This document shows positions 44,486 through 53,629 of a DNA stretch of 59,065 nt, in pieces. Within the stretch, counting starts at the first letter, position 1. Every line of letters begins with the position of its first letter. The notes below the pieces were generated by a model. That model ran no database searches. It was not told the DNA's origin and worked only from the letters and a program-made list of their open reading frames with translations. A program made the translations under genes and the position numbers. The stretch lies in the NCBI GenBank assembly GCA_027062325.1, contig JAMOTN010000003.1, positions 1 through 59,065 of the forward strand, given 5' to 3'. Source of the stretch: a bacterium. Its GTDB lineage: Bacteria > JAMOTN01.

Positions 44486-45670
44486 CTAAACCATATCTAT
44501 CAAATCCCCCACCTTTTTCACTACAAAGTCTGCCTCACCAAGACAAGAAGCAACTTTGAACCCCAAGCTATGAGCAAACTCTAAGCGTACCACCTCATCA
44601 GGAGAAGGCAATATCTCTCCTGCTGGGGTAACATTTCCCAAAAAAACCACCCGTTCCTTTAACCTATCTCCAACTAAAGCTGCTGCAAACAGAGAGAGTA
44701 ATCCCCCAGAATCTTGAAGGGTGTAAGGATGAGCAAAGAAGACTCCGCCCTTGACATTTTTGTAACGCTTAACAACCTTTAAAAAATAAGTTGCTAATCT
44801 TAAATCAACCATGTTGGTAACTACACCATAACCTGCCCTGACATCAACCTTCAACACGTTCAATTTTTCATCAACCGTATATATCCCTCTGCCAAAATCT
44901 ACACTTCCCTCAACCAATTTGCCCTCCTGCCATTCAAGAACCTTAGCCTCAAGCGGAGCAAATCTATTTTTCAAAGCCTTTACAACTACACGCCGATAAG
45001 TGTACCAACTCATTGATACCACTACATCCACTATGTGCTCTAGAAATTTTGGACCTGCACTTTGCCCAGCTTTTGTTATATGATCTGTAATAACTAACAC
45101 CTTATTCTCCTTCCGCACAAGAGCAACAAGAGAGTTTATTACATCCGCAAACTCCCTTGAGATACTCGGCTTCAAAAGAGCAGGAAGAGAATCAAGTACT
45201 ACAAAGTCATAATCTGAAATTAGTGAGAAAACCTCCTCCACATCACTTGCAAATACAAACTCAACTTCTCCATTAATCCTCTCAAGCTTTTGAGCTATTC
45301 TATCCTCGCTTTCTTCAGAAGATATAAAGAGTGTTTTTATCAAAGCTTGGTTTGAATATGTTGGAGTACGGGATACGCGCACCGCAATATCAAGAAGCAA
45401 AGTAGTCTTTCCAACGCCCGGCTCACCGTAGAATAGATACACCGCACCTTTTAAAAACCCTCCCAACAGCTCATCGATAGCAGCAAAGCCGGTCATTATC
45501 TTATCCTGAGTCTTTTTAGGCTTTAACCTTGTCGCTTTAAGACGCTTCTTTCTAGGAGCATCCGCCTCTTCTCTCACCTCTTCAAATGTATCCCATTCAC
45601 CACACTCCGGGCACTTTCCATACCACTTTATGCTGCGAAATCCACACTTATTGCACACGTAATAAGCCAT
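44486..45670 (-). CDS. radA: DNA repair protein RadA
   Basis: A 394-residue RecA-related ATPase that helps branch migration in recombination. An N-terminal zinc finger (CNKCGFRSIKWYGKCPECGEW) is followed by Walker A GEPGVGKTT (about residues 77-85) and the RadA-specific KNRFAPLE motif (usually KNRFG). The C-terminal Lon-like domain includes the CQ... type GGVFFAHPYTLQDSGG region. Start ATG 45670 has GAGGAGG about 12 bases upstream. Overlaps the upstream 45648 gene. The Ala for Gly change in KNRFG is unusual. Confidence 0.93.
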   Translation of the reverse strand: MAYYVCNKCGFRSIKWYGKCPECGEWDTFEEVREEADAPRKKRLKATRLKPKKTQDKIMTGFAAIDELLGGFLKGAVYLFYGEPGVGKTTLLLDIAVRVSRTPTYSNQALIKTLFISSEESEDRIAQKLERINGEVEFVFASDVEEVFSLISDYDFVVLDSLPALLKPSISREFADVINSLVALVRKENKVLVITDHITKAGQSAGPKFLEHIVDVVVSMSWYTYRRVVVKALKNRFAPLEAKVLEWQEGKLVEGSVDFGRGIYTVDEKLNVLKVDVRAGYGVVTNMVDLRLATYFLKVVKRYKNVKGGVFFAHPYTLQDSGGLLSLFAAALVGDRLKERVVFLGNVTPAGEILPSPDEVVRLEFAHSLGFKVASCLGEADFVVKKVGDLIDMV

Positions 45671-46364
45671 AGTAATCCCGTGCCTCCTCAATTTCTTTCC
45701 AATAAAACTTTTTAAATTCTCGCCACGAAGTAAAATTAAAGGTGGAAGCTAGCTTCAATAACCTCCTAGCTTCAGCATTCTTTATCAACATAAACTTAAA
45801 ATCTGGAACGAGTGAGCTGACTTTTTCGATTTTGGCTGGTAAGCTCTCTTTCACAATCAAGACAAGAATTCTTCTCATCTGATAAGGCATCTCAACAACC
45901 ATTGGAAACATCTGAAATCCTACTAACTTTGCTCTAAGCATACCAAAGTACGCAGCAACCCACTGCGGTGTAACATCCGGACTTCCTATATCCACAATAG
46001 CAGCTTCAAAAGTAGCTGATAATTCACGATAAAGTCTAGCAGGCTCTAACAATTCAGAATCAACTGGATCAGCAGGACACACAACCAGCACCTTCAAAAG
46101 ATGGCCAGCGGCAGCTTTACCCTCTTCATACCACGGCGAATCCACAAACACTAGTTCATATCCCTTTCTATGGGCAAGCTTAGCAGCAAGATCCGCCAGT
46201 TTCTCCACCCAGTACAACTCAACATTTGAATCTGCAAGAGTACCCCATCTTTTGGTATCCACGACCACCGCTACCTCAACACTTGGCAAAAAGTACATTG
46301 CAAACGGTAGCAAAAATACAAATATGAACAACACAATCTGCCAAAATCTCCAAGCTTTTCCCAT
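45648..46364 (-). CDS. Membrane-anchored unknown protein upstream of radA
   Basis: A 238-residue protein. One N-terminal transmembrane helix (about 9-28), then a soluble alpha/beta domain (about 30-230) with a pattern like a Rossmann or periplasmic-binding fold. AAGGAT precedes the ATG. It overlaps radA by 23 bases. No named family was recognised. Confidence 0.65.
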   Translation of the reverse strand: MGKAWRFWQIVLFIFVFLLPFAMYFLPSVEVAVVVDTKRWGTLADSNVELYWVEKLADLAAKLAHRKGYELVFVDSPWYEEGKAAAGHLLKVLVVCPADPVDSELLEPARLYRELSATFEAAIVDIGSPDVTPQWVAAYFGMLRAKLVGFQMFPMVVEMPYQMRRILVLIVKESLPAKIEKVSSLVPDFKFMLIKNAEARRLLKLASTFNFTSWREFKKFYWKEIEEARDYYGLLRVQ

Positions 46365-46455
46365 TTTTTCAATCCTTATATCACCATCTTCAAAGCAAAT
46401 TAATTTAGATTCGCAAACTCAAGCCGCCAAACTAACGTTATTAGTTGAAGCATGA

Positions 46456-46995
46456 CTAACTCGCAGGATAAACCTCAACCTCTTCCTGAAGTAGAGGCCT
46501 TCCCTCTGCAACTTCGTAAACTCCCTCTTTCCAATCTTCCATAACTATCAGATACTCACCCTTTTCATCTTCCCATTCCCAGTACTCAACCATCTGCCTT
46601 CCCTGAGCTCCTTCTGGACCATAAATCGTAGCCTCAGCTATTCCATGCTCAACAAGACTGAATTTTTTTCCCTCAGCTTCAAACTTTTCTGGCAAAAGTT
46701 TCGTAGCAGGCTTTTGCTCCTCATACAGTGCAAGCTCCCATTCACCATCTTCAAAAGCAGCAGAAAACCAGTACTTTTTCTTATCCCCCGGCCTTACTAA
46801 GCGATAATCATACCATATCCAACCAGATTCGTAGTAAACTATACGAGCTGTAACTTGATAATCTACTCCTTCAATTTCGATCATATCCCCCACATTTATC
46901 TTGTCCCAAGGATACTTGGCATAAGAAGTTCCAGTCCCAGTTGTAGCATCAGAAGTGCTGTGCGAATCACCAAAAAATTTATCAACTATTCCCAT
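46456..46995 (-). CDS. DUF4178 protein
   Basis: A 179-residue protein. A DUF4178-like core, GDMIEIEGVDYQVTARIVYYESGW (about 37-60) and KKYWFSAAFEDGEWELALYEE (about 73-93), is followed by a VEHGIAEATIYG repeat. Members are often found with tellurium-resistance/membrane-stress gene sets but the function is unknown. GGGGGGATGAGG precedes the ATG. The Gly/Ser/Thr-rich N-terminus has no signal peptide. Confidence 0.72.
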   Translation of the reverse strand: MGIVDKFFGDSHSTSDATTGTGTSYAKYPWDKINVGDMIEIEGVDYQVTARIVYYESGWIWYDYRLVRPGDKKKYWFSAAFEDGEWELALYEEQKPATKLLPEKFEAEGKKFSLVEHGIAEATIYGPEGAQGRQMVEYWEWEDEKGEYLIVMEDWKEGVYEVAEGRPLLQEEVEVYPAS

Positions 46996-47038
46996 ACCTC
47001 ATCCCCCCTACAACTATCTCACCCAGGGCATTTTAGGT

Positions 47039-47545
47039 TTAAATCTCAATCCACTCTGTCTCCTGAGTCTCCACATCCAACACCATAACACTGTTTTTAT
47101 CCTTCGCAATAGCACACGACGACGGATTCAACACTCTTATTCCATTTACTACCTCATCTCTTCTCTGGTGAGTATGTCCATGAACGAACATATCAGCTGC
47201 ATAAGCTTTGGCTATCTCAATTTTTTCCGGCTCATGAGCTGCAACGATAGTTTTATCTCCAACTTTTAATACTAAAAACGGAGCAAGTTTAACTTCTAAA
47301 ACAGACTCATCAACATCTGAGTCGCAATTTCCTTTAACCAGTAAAAGCCTGCCTCTCCTCATCTTCTCCTTGATGAATTCTGCCAACTCCATCGGAGCAT
47401 AAGTGTCCAAAATTGGATTACGCGGCCCGTGATTTAGAATATCCCCAAGATGAACTACAAAGTCCACCTGCTCTATTAATTTTTCAAACCCCCTCTTAAA
47501 TTGTTCGTAATTCCCGTGCGAATCAGATATAAAACCCACTTTCAT
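47039..47545 (-). CDS. YfcE/MJ0936-type metallophosphoesterase
   Basis: A 168-residue phosphodiesterase. Metal-binding motifs are DSHG (7-10), GDILNHG (about 33-39), GNCDSD (about 71-76), H in AAHEP and GHTHQR (about 122-127). Related YfcE and MJ0936 hydrolyse phosphodiesters of unknown physiological nature. The ATG has AAGAGGTG upstream. It stands alone between the DUF4178 gene and the divergent promoter at 47658. Confidence 0.88.
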   Translation of the reverse strand: MKVGFISDSHGNYEQFKRGFEKLIEQVDFVVHLGDILNHGPRNPILDTYAPMELAEFIKEKMRRGRLLLVKGNCDSDVDESVLEVKLAPFLVLKVGDKTIVAAHEPEKIEIAKAYAADMFVHGHTHQRRDEVVNGIRVLNPSSCAIAKDKNSVMVLDVETQETEWIEI

Positions 47546-47657
47546 ATTTCAACACCTCTTTAAAATTACTTGTTTTAATTTTAATCTCCCTCACCTTTAA
47601 TTTTACTACTCCTCACTCATATTCCGTAAAACAACACCAAAATTTGCTTTTTTAGAA

Positions 47658-47686
47658 TTGATACCAGTAGCTCCATCAGGTAAAAT
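47658..47686 (+). promoter_or_regulatory. Promoter of the DUF1858-ferredoxin-waaA operon
   Basis: TTGATA (47658-47663) and TAAAAT (47681-47686) with the ideal 17-base spacer. The predicted start near 47693 is about 22 bases before the DUF1858 ATG. Confidence 0.72.
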
Positions 47687-47714
47687 TAACGTTAGAGTAA
47701 AGGGAGGGATTTGT

Positions 47715-47915
47715 ATGAGCACTGAAATAGAGATAAGACCAGATATGACAATTCGCGAAGTACTCGAGGCAAAGCCACAAGCTGCCCGTGTTCTTCTATC
47801 AATGGGTATGCACTGCCTAGGCTGTGCCATAGCAAACTCTGAAACTTTGGAAGAAGCAGCAATGGTACATGGTGTCGATATAAACAAGTTAATTGAAGAT
47901 ATAAAAAATTGTTGA
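47715..47915 (+). CDS. DUF1858 redox-disulfide domain protein
   Basis: A 66-residue protein with the DUF1858 core: MTIREVLEAKPQAARVLLSMGMHCLGCA. Cysteines in the MHCLGC motif form a redox pair or thiol site in the family, which includes ScdA/hybrid-cluster-protein-associated domains. AGGGAGGG precedes ATG 47715. It precedes the ferredoxin gene, so a redox role is inferred. Confidence 0.88.
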   Translation: MSTEIEIRPDMTIREVLEAKPQAARVLLSMGMHCLGCAIANSETLEEAAMVHGVDINKLIEDIKNC

Positions 47916-47969
47916 TACTCTTTTCAGTGAGTAATAATCCCCATAACTTCAGTAAAGGAGGCGGTAGAT

Positions 47970-48149
47970 ATGGCAATCAAGATTGACAAGGATTGTTGCG
48001 TAGGATGTGCGGCATGCGTAGATGCATGTCCAGTAGGAGTAATCGAAATGGTAGATGGTAAAGCAGATCCTGTGAGAAATGACGACTGCACCAGCTGTGG
48101 TGTATGCGTTGAAACATGCCCAGTAAACTGCATCGAGTTGGCAGACTAA
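47970..48149 (+). CDS. 2[4Fe-4S] ferredoxin
   Basis: A 59-residue low-potential electron carrier of clostridial type. Two CxxCxxCxxxCP motifs: CVGCAACVDACP and CTSCGVCVETCP. AAGGAGG precedes ATG 47970, so this short frame is a real gene. It lies between DUF1858 and waaA in the same operon. It could provide electrons to fermentation or to radical-SAM enzymes such as RlmN. Confidence 0.94.
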   Translation: MAIKIDKDCCVGCAACVDACPVGVIEMVDGKADPVRNDDCTSCGVCVETCPVNCIELAD

Positions 48150-48174
48150 CGATTCAGGTAGGCTTGAAGAAGCT

Positions 48175-49521
48175 ATGTCAGAGGACCTAGGTAAGCCTAT
48201 AATATCATCACATTCTAGTTTTATATGGAAGCTTTACGGGGGAGTTGCTAGAGTGGCAGAGATAGCAGCTCCCCTTTTTCGTTTATTCGGCAAAGAGTTA
48301 ATTTATCCTCTTCCCGATATACAACAGGGTAAAATTGACATTCTCTTTCACGCAGTCTCAGTTGGAGAAGTTAAGCTGATTTCTCCACTTGTGGAAGAAT
48401 TATCCAAAACCTTCAAATGTGCAATTCAGATTGGCACAGACACAGGTCTTGAATTTGCAAAAAAACTCTTTCCAAAACTTCCCGTTTGGAGATACAAATT
48501 GGATCTTCCCTCTTCCCTAAAGCGAATCAAAATAATTAATCCCAAACTCATAGTGGCAGCTGAATCGGAAATTTGGCCTCTCTTGATGCTTGAAGCTGAA
48601 AAGCTCAAAATTCCATACGTTCTTGTATCCGCACGCATAACAGAACGGGCATTATGTAGATGGCGTGTAGCAACAATTTTCAAAGCTGTACGTCAAATCT
48701 TCTCGATCCCCACAATACTAGCCAAAGACCTAGAAGACGCATATTCATTTAGGGAGTTAGGAGCGAATAAGATAGCCGTCGTTGGAAATCTCAAATTCAG
48801 CTTTGTTAAGAATAAAACGAGGAGCCAATCGGATAGAAACTTTAAGCCCAATCTTCCTGTAATATCAATAATCAGCACGCATGATTCCGAAGAAAAATTG
48901 ATAGTGAAATCAATTTTAGAAGTTGCACCTTCTCCTCTTCCAAAACTTATAATAATACCTCGCCATCCAGAGCGAGCTAGAGCTGTTCAAGGAGAACTTC
49001 AAAAGCTTGGTCTCAATATTCCTCTTCTCTCCAGACTAGAAGACGCCGAATTAAAGGAAGCTCACACATTAGTTAACTTTGTAAAACGTAACAACGCCAT
49101 CATAGTTGATAAAATCGGACTTGTAAAAGAAGCTTTACAACTCTCAGACCTTGCACTTGTGGGAGGCTCATTCACTCCAATAGGAGGCCACAACTTCTTA
49201 GAACCACTTGAATTCGCTGTGCCCACAATAACTGGACCATTTCTTTCGAACTTTAAAGATGTTTTACAAGAGGTGCAATTTCTAACATCCAAACTCTCCT
49301 TGAAGCCAAAACCTCTAATAGTAACTGACGAAGCCGAGTTGGGTAATACTATAAAATTCGTTATGGCAACCCTTTCTTCTTTCAAAAAAAGTGCACTGAA
49401 ACTCTCACAAAACTTATACATGATTGACAAAACCTCAACCTATATAGCAATACTGCGAAAACTATTATCACAAATTTCTCCTCAAGCAGAATCACTCTAC
49501 AAGAGAGGGGAAGTAAATTGA
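48175..49521 (+). CDS. waaA: 3-deoxy-D-manno-octulosonic acid (Kdo) transferase
   Basis: A 448-residue glycosyltransferase (GT30) that adds Kdo to lipid A. HAVSVGEVKLISPL (about 59-72), ESEIWPLL near 124, RHPERARAV near 262 and the GGSFTPIGGHNFLEP motif near 325 are hallmarks. It is normally membrane-associated and membrane-anchored at the N-terminus. The residues are not strongly hydrophobic at the N-terminus here. Its presence shows that the organism makes LPS and therefore has an outer membrane. Stop overlaps the rtcB start by 3 or 4 bases. The ribosome binding site is weak (GAAGAAG). Confidence 0.93.
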   Translation: MSEDLGKPIISSHSSFIWKLYGGVARVAEIAAPLFRLFGKELIYPLPDIQQGKIDILFHAVSVGEVKLISPLVEELSKTFKCAIQIGTDTGLEFAKKLFPKLPVWRYKLDLPSSLKRIKIINPKLIVAAESEIWPLLMLEAEKLKIPYVLVSARITERALCRWRVATIFKAVRQIFSIPTILAKDLEDAYSFRELGANKIAVVGNLKFSFVKNKTRSQSDRNFKPNLPVISIISTHDSEEKLIVKSILEVAPSPLPKLIIIPRHPERARAVQGELQKLGLNIPLLSRLEDAELKEAHTLVNFVKRNNAIIVDKIGLVKEALQLSDLALVGGSFTPIGGHNFLEPLEFAVPTITGPFLSNFKDVLQEVQFLTSKLSLKPKPLIVTDEAELGNTIKFVMATLSSFKKSALKLSQNLYMIDKTSTYIAILRKLLSQISPQAESLYKRGEVN

Positions 49522-50939
49522 CAAGCCTCCTTGAAAAAATACACGATTACATTTTTCGTGTAAAAAGAACCTCCTCAATGAAAGTTGACGCTTATGTAGT
49601 AAAGCATCCTACCATGTCGATTGAACTAGACGCACTGAAGCAACTTATAGATACCGCATCCCTACCGCACATTTTCAAACACATTGTTTCAACTCCCGAC
49701 ATTCACAAAGGCTTTGGATGTCCTATAGGCACAGTAATTGCGTCGAAACAAATAGTTGTTCCCGCAGCTGTCGGATACGATATAAACTGTGGTGTCAGGC
49801 TGATGCTTCTCCCACTCCCCATAAAAGAAGTTGAAAAACGCTCTGAAACCTTACTAAGCCGTATCTGGCGTGAAATTCCTGCGGGAGAAGGCGAGGAAAA
49901 CATACAAGTTGATGAGTTCACCTTAAAAGAAGTGTGCGAGAAAGGGTTACGCTTTTCCTCTTACTCATCTACCAGCTGGTTTAAAAAATACACCTCTTTT
50001 ATTGAGCCAGAAGAATTGGATTGGCGTGTGGATGCTGACGAAAGCTCAAGCACCCTTTCTGCTGCAGACTTCAAACGTGTCTCATATCGTGCAATTGAAC
50101 GTGGTAGCTCGCAACTTGCAACACTCGGAGGAGGTAATCACTTCATAGAAATCGGCTACATCAAAGAAGTTTTCAACATTTCAGGCGATTTGAAGCGCTG
50201 GGCAAGTGAGTTTTTCACACCTGAGAAAGAACTGACTTACATCATGATTCACTCTGGTTCGCGTGGCTTTGGTCATCAAATAGGCGATGACTATATGAAG
50301 CCTGCGAAGAGTATGCGCAAACGAGAAGGTATTTTACCCAACCAAGGACTAGGATTCTTTTACAAAAGCGAAGATTGGTATGAAGCATACCTGGGAGCGA
50401 TGGCGTGTGCTGCAAATTTTGCTTATGTCAACAGAGCTTTGATGGGGGCTATAATTCGAAAGATCTTTGTAGAAACTTTAGGCGTAGAGCCAATTTTAGT
50501 TCGCGATATCTCACACAACATAGCCCGCTTTGAAAAATTTGGAAAGCAAACAGTTCTTGTTCACAGAAAAGGCGCTGTATCTGCTCGCAAAGGAAAAATA
50601 GTGCTACTTCCCGGTTCTATGGGAACAAATAGCTTTGTTTTGCTTGGAGAAGAAGAAAAACATGCTTCCTTAACCTTCTTCTCCTCTGCCCACGGAGCAG
50701 GGCGCGTTATGGGAAGACGAGAAGCAGCTGGGAAAAGAGGACGCCCTGGAAAAGTATCATGGGAAGAGTTTGAAAAGAGTATGGAAGGCATCAAGTGGAA
50801 GACAAAAAGCAAGCGCAGCGCACTTGAAGAAGCCCCCATGTGCTACAAAGATGTGAACTTAGTCGTAGAGACAACGGAGAAAGCAGGGATAGCTTCTCGC
50901 GCACTCGAACTCAAGCCCAAACTGGTCATAAAGGGGTGA
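49518..50939 (+). CDS. rtcB: RNA ligase RtcB
   Basis: A 473-residue GTP- and Mn-dependent ligase that joins 2',3'-cyclic phosphate RNA ends with 5'-OH ends. Motifs: TPDIHKGFGCPIG (near 59), YDINCGVR, TLGGGNHFIE (with guanylylation-site neighbours), HSGSRGFGHQ, HNIARFEKFG, HRKGAVS and PGSMGT, and the nucleophile-type SSAHGAGRVMGR. All key blocks seem intact. It starts at TTG 49518, overlapping the waaA stop. In bacteria RtcB is used for RNA repair (for example after tRNA or 16S damage), usually with RtcA or RtcR, which are absent here. Its co-transcription with waaA is odd. Confidence 0.95.
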   Translation: MTSLLEKIHDYIFRVKRTSSMKVDAYVVKHPTMSIELDALKQLIDTASLPHIFKHIVSTPDIHKGFGCPIGTVIASKQIVVPAAVGYDINCGVRLMLLPLPIKEVEKRSETLLSRIWREIPAGEGEENIQVDEFTLKEVCEKGLRFSSYSSTSWFKKYTSFIEPEELDWRVDADESSSTLSAADFKRVSYRAIERGSSQLATLGGGNHFIEIGYIKEVFNISGDLKRWASEFFTPEKELTYIMIHSGSRGFGHQIGDDYMKPAKSMRKREGILPNQGLGFFYKSEDWYEAYLGAMACAANFAYVNRALMGAIIRKIFVETLGVEPILVRDISHNIARFEKFGKQTVLVHRKGAVSARKGKIVLLPGSMGTNSFVLLGEEEKHASLTFFSSAHGAGRVMGRREAAGKRGRPGKVSWEEFEKSMEGIKWKTKSKRSALEEAPMCYKDVNLVVETTEKAGIASRALELKPKLVIKG

Positions 50940-50944
50940 ACAAG

Positions 50945-51649
50945 TTGATAGGTTTAGATCGACACAAGAAATTTTGGAAAACGTGGCAAGCGTTGAAAGA
51001 GGCTCGCAAGTACAAAAAAGAGATGAAAAAGTATCAAACTGAGCTTGCCTCTTTGCAAGAGAGAATAAAAAATTTAGAAAACACAGTTGAGAAGAAACGC
51101 GCATCATTAAAAGAAGCTGAGCTAAAGCAGATGAACATTGAAGACAAAATAAAGCAGCTTGATGAAGAGAAAGAAAAGCTCTCCAGCCTTACAAAGGCCA
51201 ATTGGCAAGAGATTGAGGAGAAGATAGTCCACATAGACAACGAGATCGCTTCACTTGAAGAAGAAGGAATTGAACTACTTCAGGACATAGAAACTTTACG
51301 AGCTGAACTTGCTTCACTCACTCAAAACCTAGAGGAAGCTATGAAAGTTTTTGAAGAAAAGAAACCCATACTACAAGAAAAAATTTCTGAAGTCGGAGAA
51401 AACTACAGGGAAGCACTTGAAAAATACAAAGTTTATTTAAAAGAGTTAGACGACATAGCACGTGAAAAATGGGAAAGGCACAAAAAACTAAAGGTAGTGG
51501 TTGCAAAGTTGCTCGATGGACGCTGTTCAAACTGTTCAACAGAGCTCTTTAAATCGGATCTTGATAAGCTCTCCGATCCTGACTCAATAGTGATATGTTC
51601 AAAGTGCAAGGCACTTCTTGTAAACCCAAAATTTTGCGATCAGGATTAA
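50945..51649 (+). CDS. Coiled-coil protein with C4 zinc ribbon (COG1579 type)
   Basis: A 234-residue protein. A long coiled coil (about 15-185) leads to a zinc ribbon at the C-terminus, GRCSNCSTEL...VICSKCKALL (about 192-225). This is the architecture of COG1579, a possibly nucleic-acid-binding family. Start TTG 50945 has AAGGGGTGA upstream; a GTG nine bases upstream is possible. It follows rtcB by only five bases, so the pair is co-transcribed, consistent with an RNA role. Confidence 0.8.
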   Translation: MIGLDRHKKFWKTWQALKEARKYKKEMKKYQTELASLQERIKNLENTVEKKRASLKEAELKQMNIEDKIKQLDEEKEKLSSLTKANWQEIEEKIVHIDNEIASLEEEGIELLQDIETLRAELASLTQNLEEAMKVFEEKKPILQEKISEVGENYREALEKYKVYLKELDDIAREKWERHKKLKVVVAKLLDGRCSNCSTELFKSDLDKLSDPDSIVICSKCKALLVNPKFCDQD

Positions 51650-51750
51650 TGAGTAAACCTGATCTGAATTTTCTAGTAATATGCTAGCTTTTGTTAAAAT
51701 AGCACTTAGAGGTGTAGTGGTCAGAGACAACTTTAAAGGAGGGGTAAGCC

Positions 51751-52665
51751 GTGAAGAGTTTTTCTGAAATTTTGCAAAAGCTTCAAGACATTACTGAAAA
51801 GGAGATTCTGGCAGTCGCAGGTGCTGCCGATGAAGAAGTTTTAAAGGCGGTAAAAAAAGCAAGTGACGAAGGAATTGCAGAGGCAATTCTGGTAGGAGAT
51901 GAGGAGAAGATCAAAGAAATTGCACCATCAATTGGAATGGAGCTATCTAAGTTTGAGATAGTCAATGAACCAGATCCTCGCCAAGCATGTAAAAAAGCTG
52001 TCGAACTTGTGAGAGAAGGTAAAGCCAATATGCTCATGAAGGGATTGGTGCAGACAGCCGACTATCTGCGGGCAATTCTCGACAAGGAAAAAGGATTGAG
52101 AACAAATTCTCTAATGTCTCACATAGCTTTTTTTGAGTTGGAGCACTATCCAAAGCTTCTGGGAGTCACAGATGCAGCAATGAATATCGCGCCAACTCTT
52201 GAAGAAAAAGTTAAAATCGTTCAAAATGCAATAAATGCAGCGCGTGCAATTGGGATTGAAGAGCCAAAAGTGGCACTCCTTGCAGCAGTAGAAACGGTAA
52301 ATCCTAAGATGCCAGCAACTCTTGATGCTGCAGCAATTGCAAAGATGGCAGCACGCAATCAAATCAAAGGCGGAATAGTTGATGGACCTCTTGCACTTGA
52401 TAATGCAGTAAGTGAAGAGGCAGCAAAACATAAAAAAATAGAAAGTCCGGTTGCAGGTAAGGCTGACATTCTCGTAACTCCAGATATAGAAGCAGGAAAT
52501 GTCCTTTACAAAGCTTTAGGCTTTCTTGCAAAGGGTAAAGTCGGAGCTGTTCTTGTGGGTGCGAAAGTTCCGGTTGTGTTGACTTCCCGTGCAGATTCAG
52601 ATGAAGCAAAACACTTGTCAATTGCTCTTGCAGCAGTCATGTCAAAGGGGATGCAAAATCTCTAA
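51751..52665 (+). CDS. ptb: Phosphate butyryltransferase (first paralogue)
   Basis: A 304-residue phosphotransbutyrylase/phosphotransacetylase-family enzyme that converts butyryl-CoA to butyryl phosphate. A family core MLMKGLVQTADYLRAIL, GLRTNSLMSHIAFFE, VALLAAVETVNPKMPAT and GPLALDNAVSEEAA are visible. AGGAGGGG precedes GTG 51751. The second paralogue starts 29 bases downstream. Substrate could be branched-chain acyl-CoA as well as butyryl-CoA. Buk is downstream at 54994, but a ClC gene on the opposite strand separates them. Confidence 0.88.
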   Translation: MKSFSEILQKLQDITEKEILAVAGAADEEVLKAVKKASDEGIAEAILVGDEEKIKEIAPSIGMELSKFEIVNEPDPRQACKKAVELVREGKANMLMKGLVQTADYLRAILDKEKGLRTNSLMSHIAFFELEHYPKLLGVTDAAMNIAPTLEEKVKIVQNAINAARAIGIEEPKVALLAAVETVNPKMPATLDAAAIAKMAARNQIKGGIVDGPLALDNAVSEEAAKHKKIESPVAGKADILVTPDIEAGNVLYKALGFLAKGKVGAVLVGAKVPVVLTSRADSDEAKHLSIALAAVMSKGMQNL

Positions 52666-52693
52666 GCTTCTAAATTAGTGAGAGGTGGATATC

Positions 52694-53557
52694 ATGTTTT
52701 TCTGGAAAGATCTGGAGGAGAAAGCACGCGGTAAAAAATTCATCGTATCTGTGGCTGCTATTAACTCTTCTTCTTTTGAAGCACTAAAAAATGCAAAAGA
52801 TAAAGGAATTGTTGAAAAAGTTATAGCAACAGCAATTGGAGAAGTAGATTTTGAAGTACCAAGCTGGATAGAGATAATAAAAGTTGAAGATGAAAAACAG
52901 GCCGCCAAGATAGCTGTATCTAAAGTACGCAACAAGGAAGCCGGCGCAATAATGAAAGGTAAGGTACAAACTTCGACTTTTATGAAGGCAATACTTGATA
53001 AGGAAGAGGGACTACGCACAGGACGTCTTCTCTCTCACATTTTGGCAGTTGAGCATACAGAAAAGGGAATCATGTTCATAACAGACGGTGGAATCAACAT
53101 CGAGCCAACCCTAGAAGAGAAAGCTCAAATAATTGAAAACGCTGTTGAATCATGGCTCAAGATAGAGGATAATATGCCGAAAGTTGCTGTTGTAGCAGCA
53201 GTTGAAACTGTTAATCCAAAAATGAATGCCACTCTTGAAGCAGCAAGTCTCACCCAAATGGCAATTCGTCGTCAGATAAAGGCAATAGTTGATGGTCCCC
53301 TTGCACTCGATAACGCAGTAAGTAAAGAGGCAGCTCTTCATAAAAAGATCACAAGTTTTGTAGCGGGGGAAGCCAATATCATAATTGTTCCAGACATAGA
53401 AGCAGGAAATATACTTGGAAAAGCGTGCATATACCTTGCTGGAATGAAGGCAGGCGGTATAGTTGCCGGAGCATCAGCTCCTATTATAATGCTTTCTAGA
53501 GCAGACACAGAAGTTGAGAAGTACAACTCAATAGTTTTAGCCGCAGCTATTTCATAA
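52694..53557 (+). CDS. ptb: Phosphate butyryltransferase (second paralogue)
   Basis: A 287-residue paralogue of the preceding gene with the same blocks: IMKGKVQTSTFMKAILD, GLRTGRLLSHILAVE, VAVVAAVETVNPKMNATLEA and GPLALDNAVSKEAALHK. GAGAGGTGG precedes ATG 52694. The N-terminal part is 17 residues shorter than that of the first paralogue and diverges. The tandem arrangement could give a heteromeric enzyme or two substrate preferences. Confidence 0.87.
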   Translation: MFFWKDLEEKARGKKFIVSVAAINSSSFEALKNAKDKGIVEKVIATAIGEVDFEVPSWIEIIKVEDEKQAAKIAVSKVRNKEAGAIMKGKVQTSTFMKAILDKEEGLRTGRLLSHILAVEHTEKGIMFITDGGINIEPTLEEKAQIIENAVESWLKIEDNMPKVAVVAAVETVNPKMNATLEAASLTQMAIRRQIKAIVDGPLALDNAVSKEAALHKKITSFVAGEANIIIVPDIEAGNILGKACIYLAGMKAGGIVAGASAPIIMLSRADTEVEKYNSIVLAAAIS

Positions 53558-53602
53558 ACTGAACATCAAATCATTCAAATTATTCTGATTAAATATACTA
53601 GG

Positions 53603-53629
53603 GCCCGGAGGTTTCTCAAGCCTTCGGGC
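53603..53629. terminator. Possible bidirectional terminator hairpin between ptb2 and the ClC gene
   Basis: A 9-bp stem with one G-U pair (53603-53611 with 53621-53629) and a 9-nt loop, overlapping the ClC stop codon. No strong T-run follows on either strand, so efficiency is doubtful. Confidence 0.4.

Noticed and set aside
46430-46446. AACTAA-TTAGTT inverted repeat after the DUF4178 gene
   Set aside because: A short arm and no T-run make it unlikely as a terminator.
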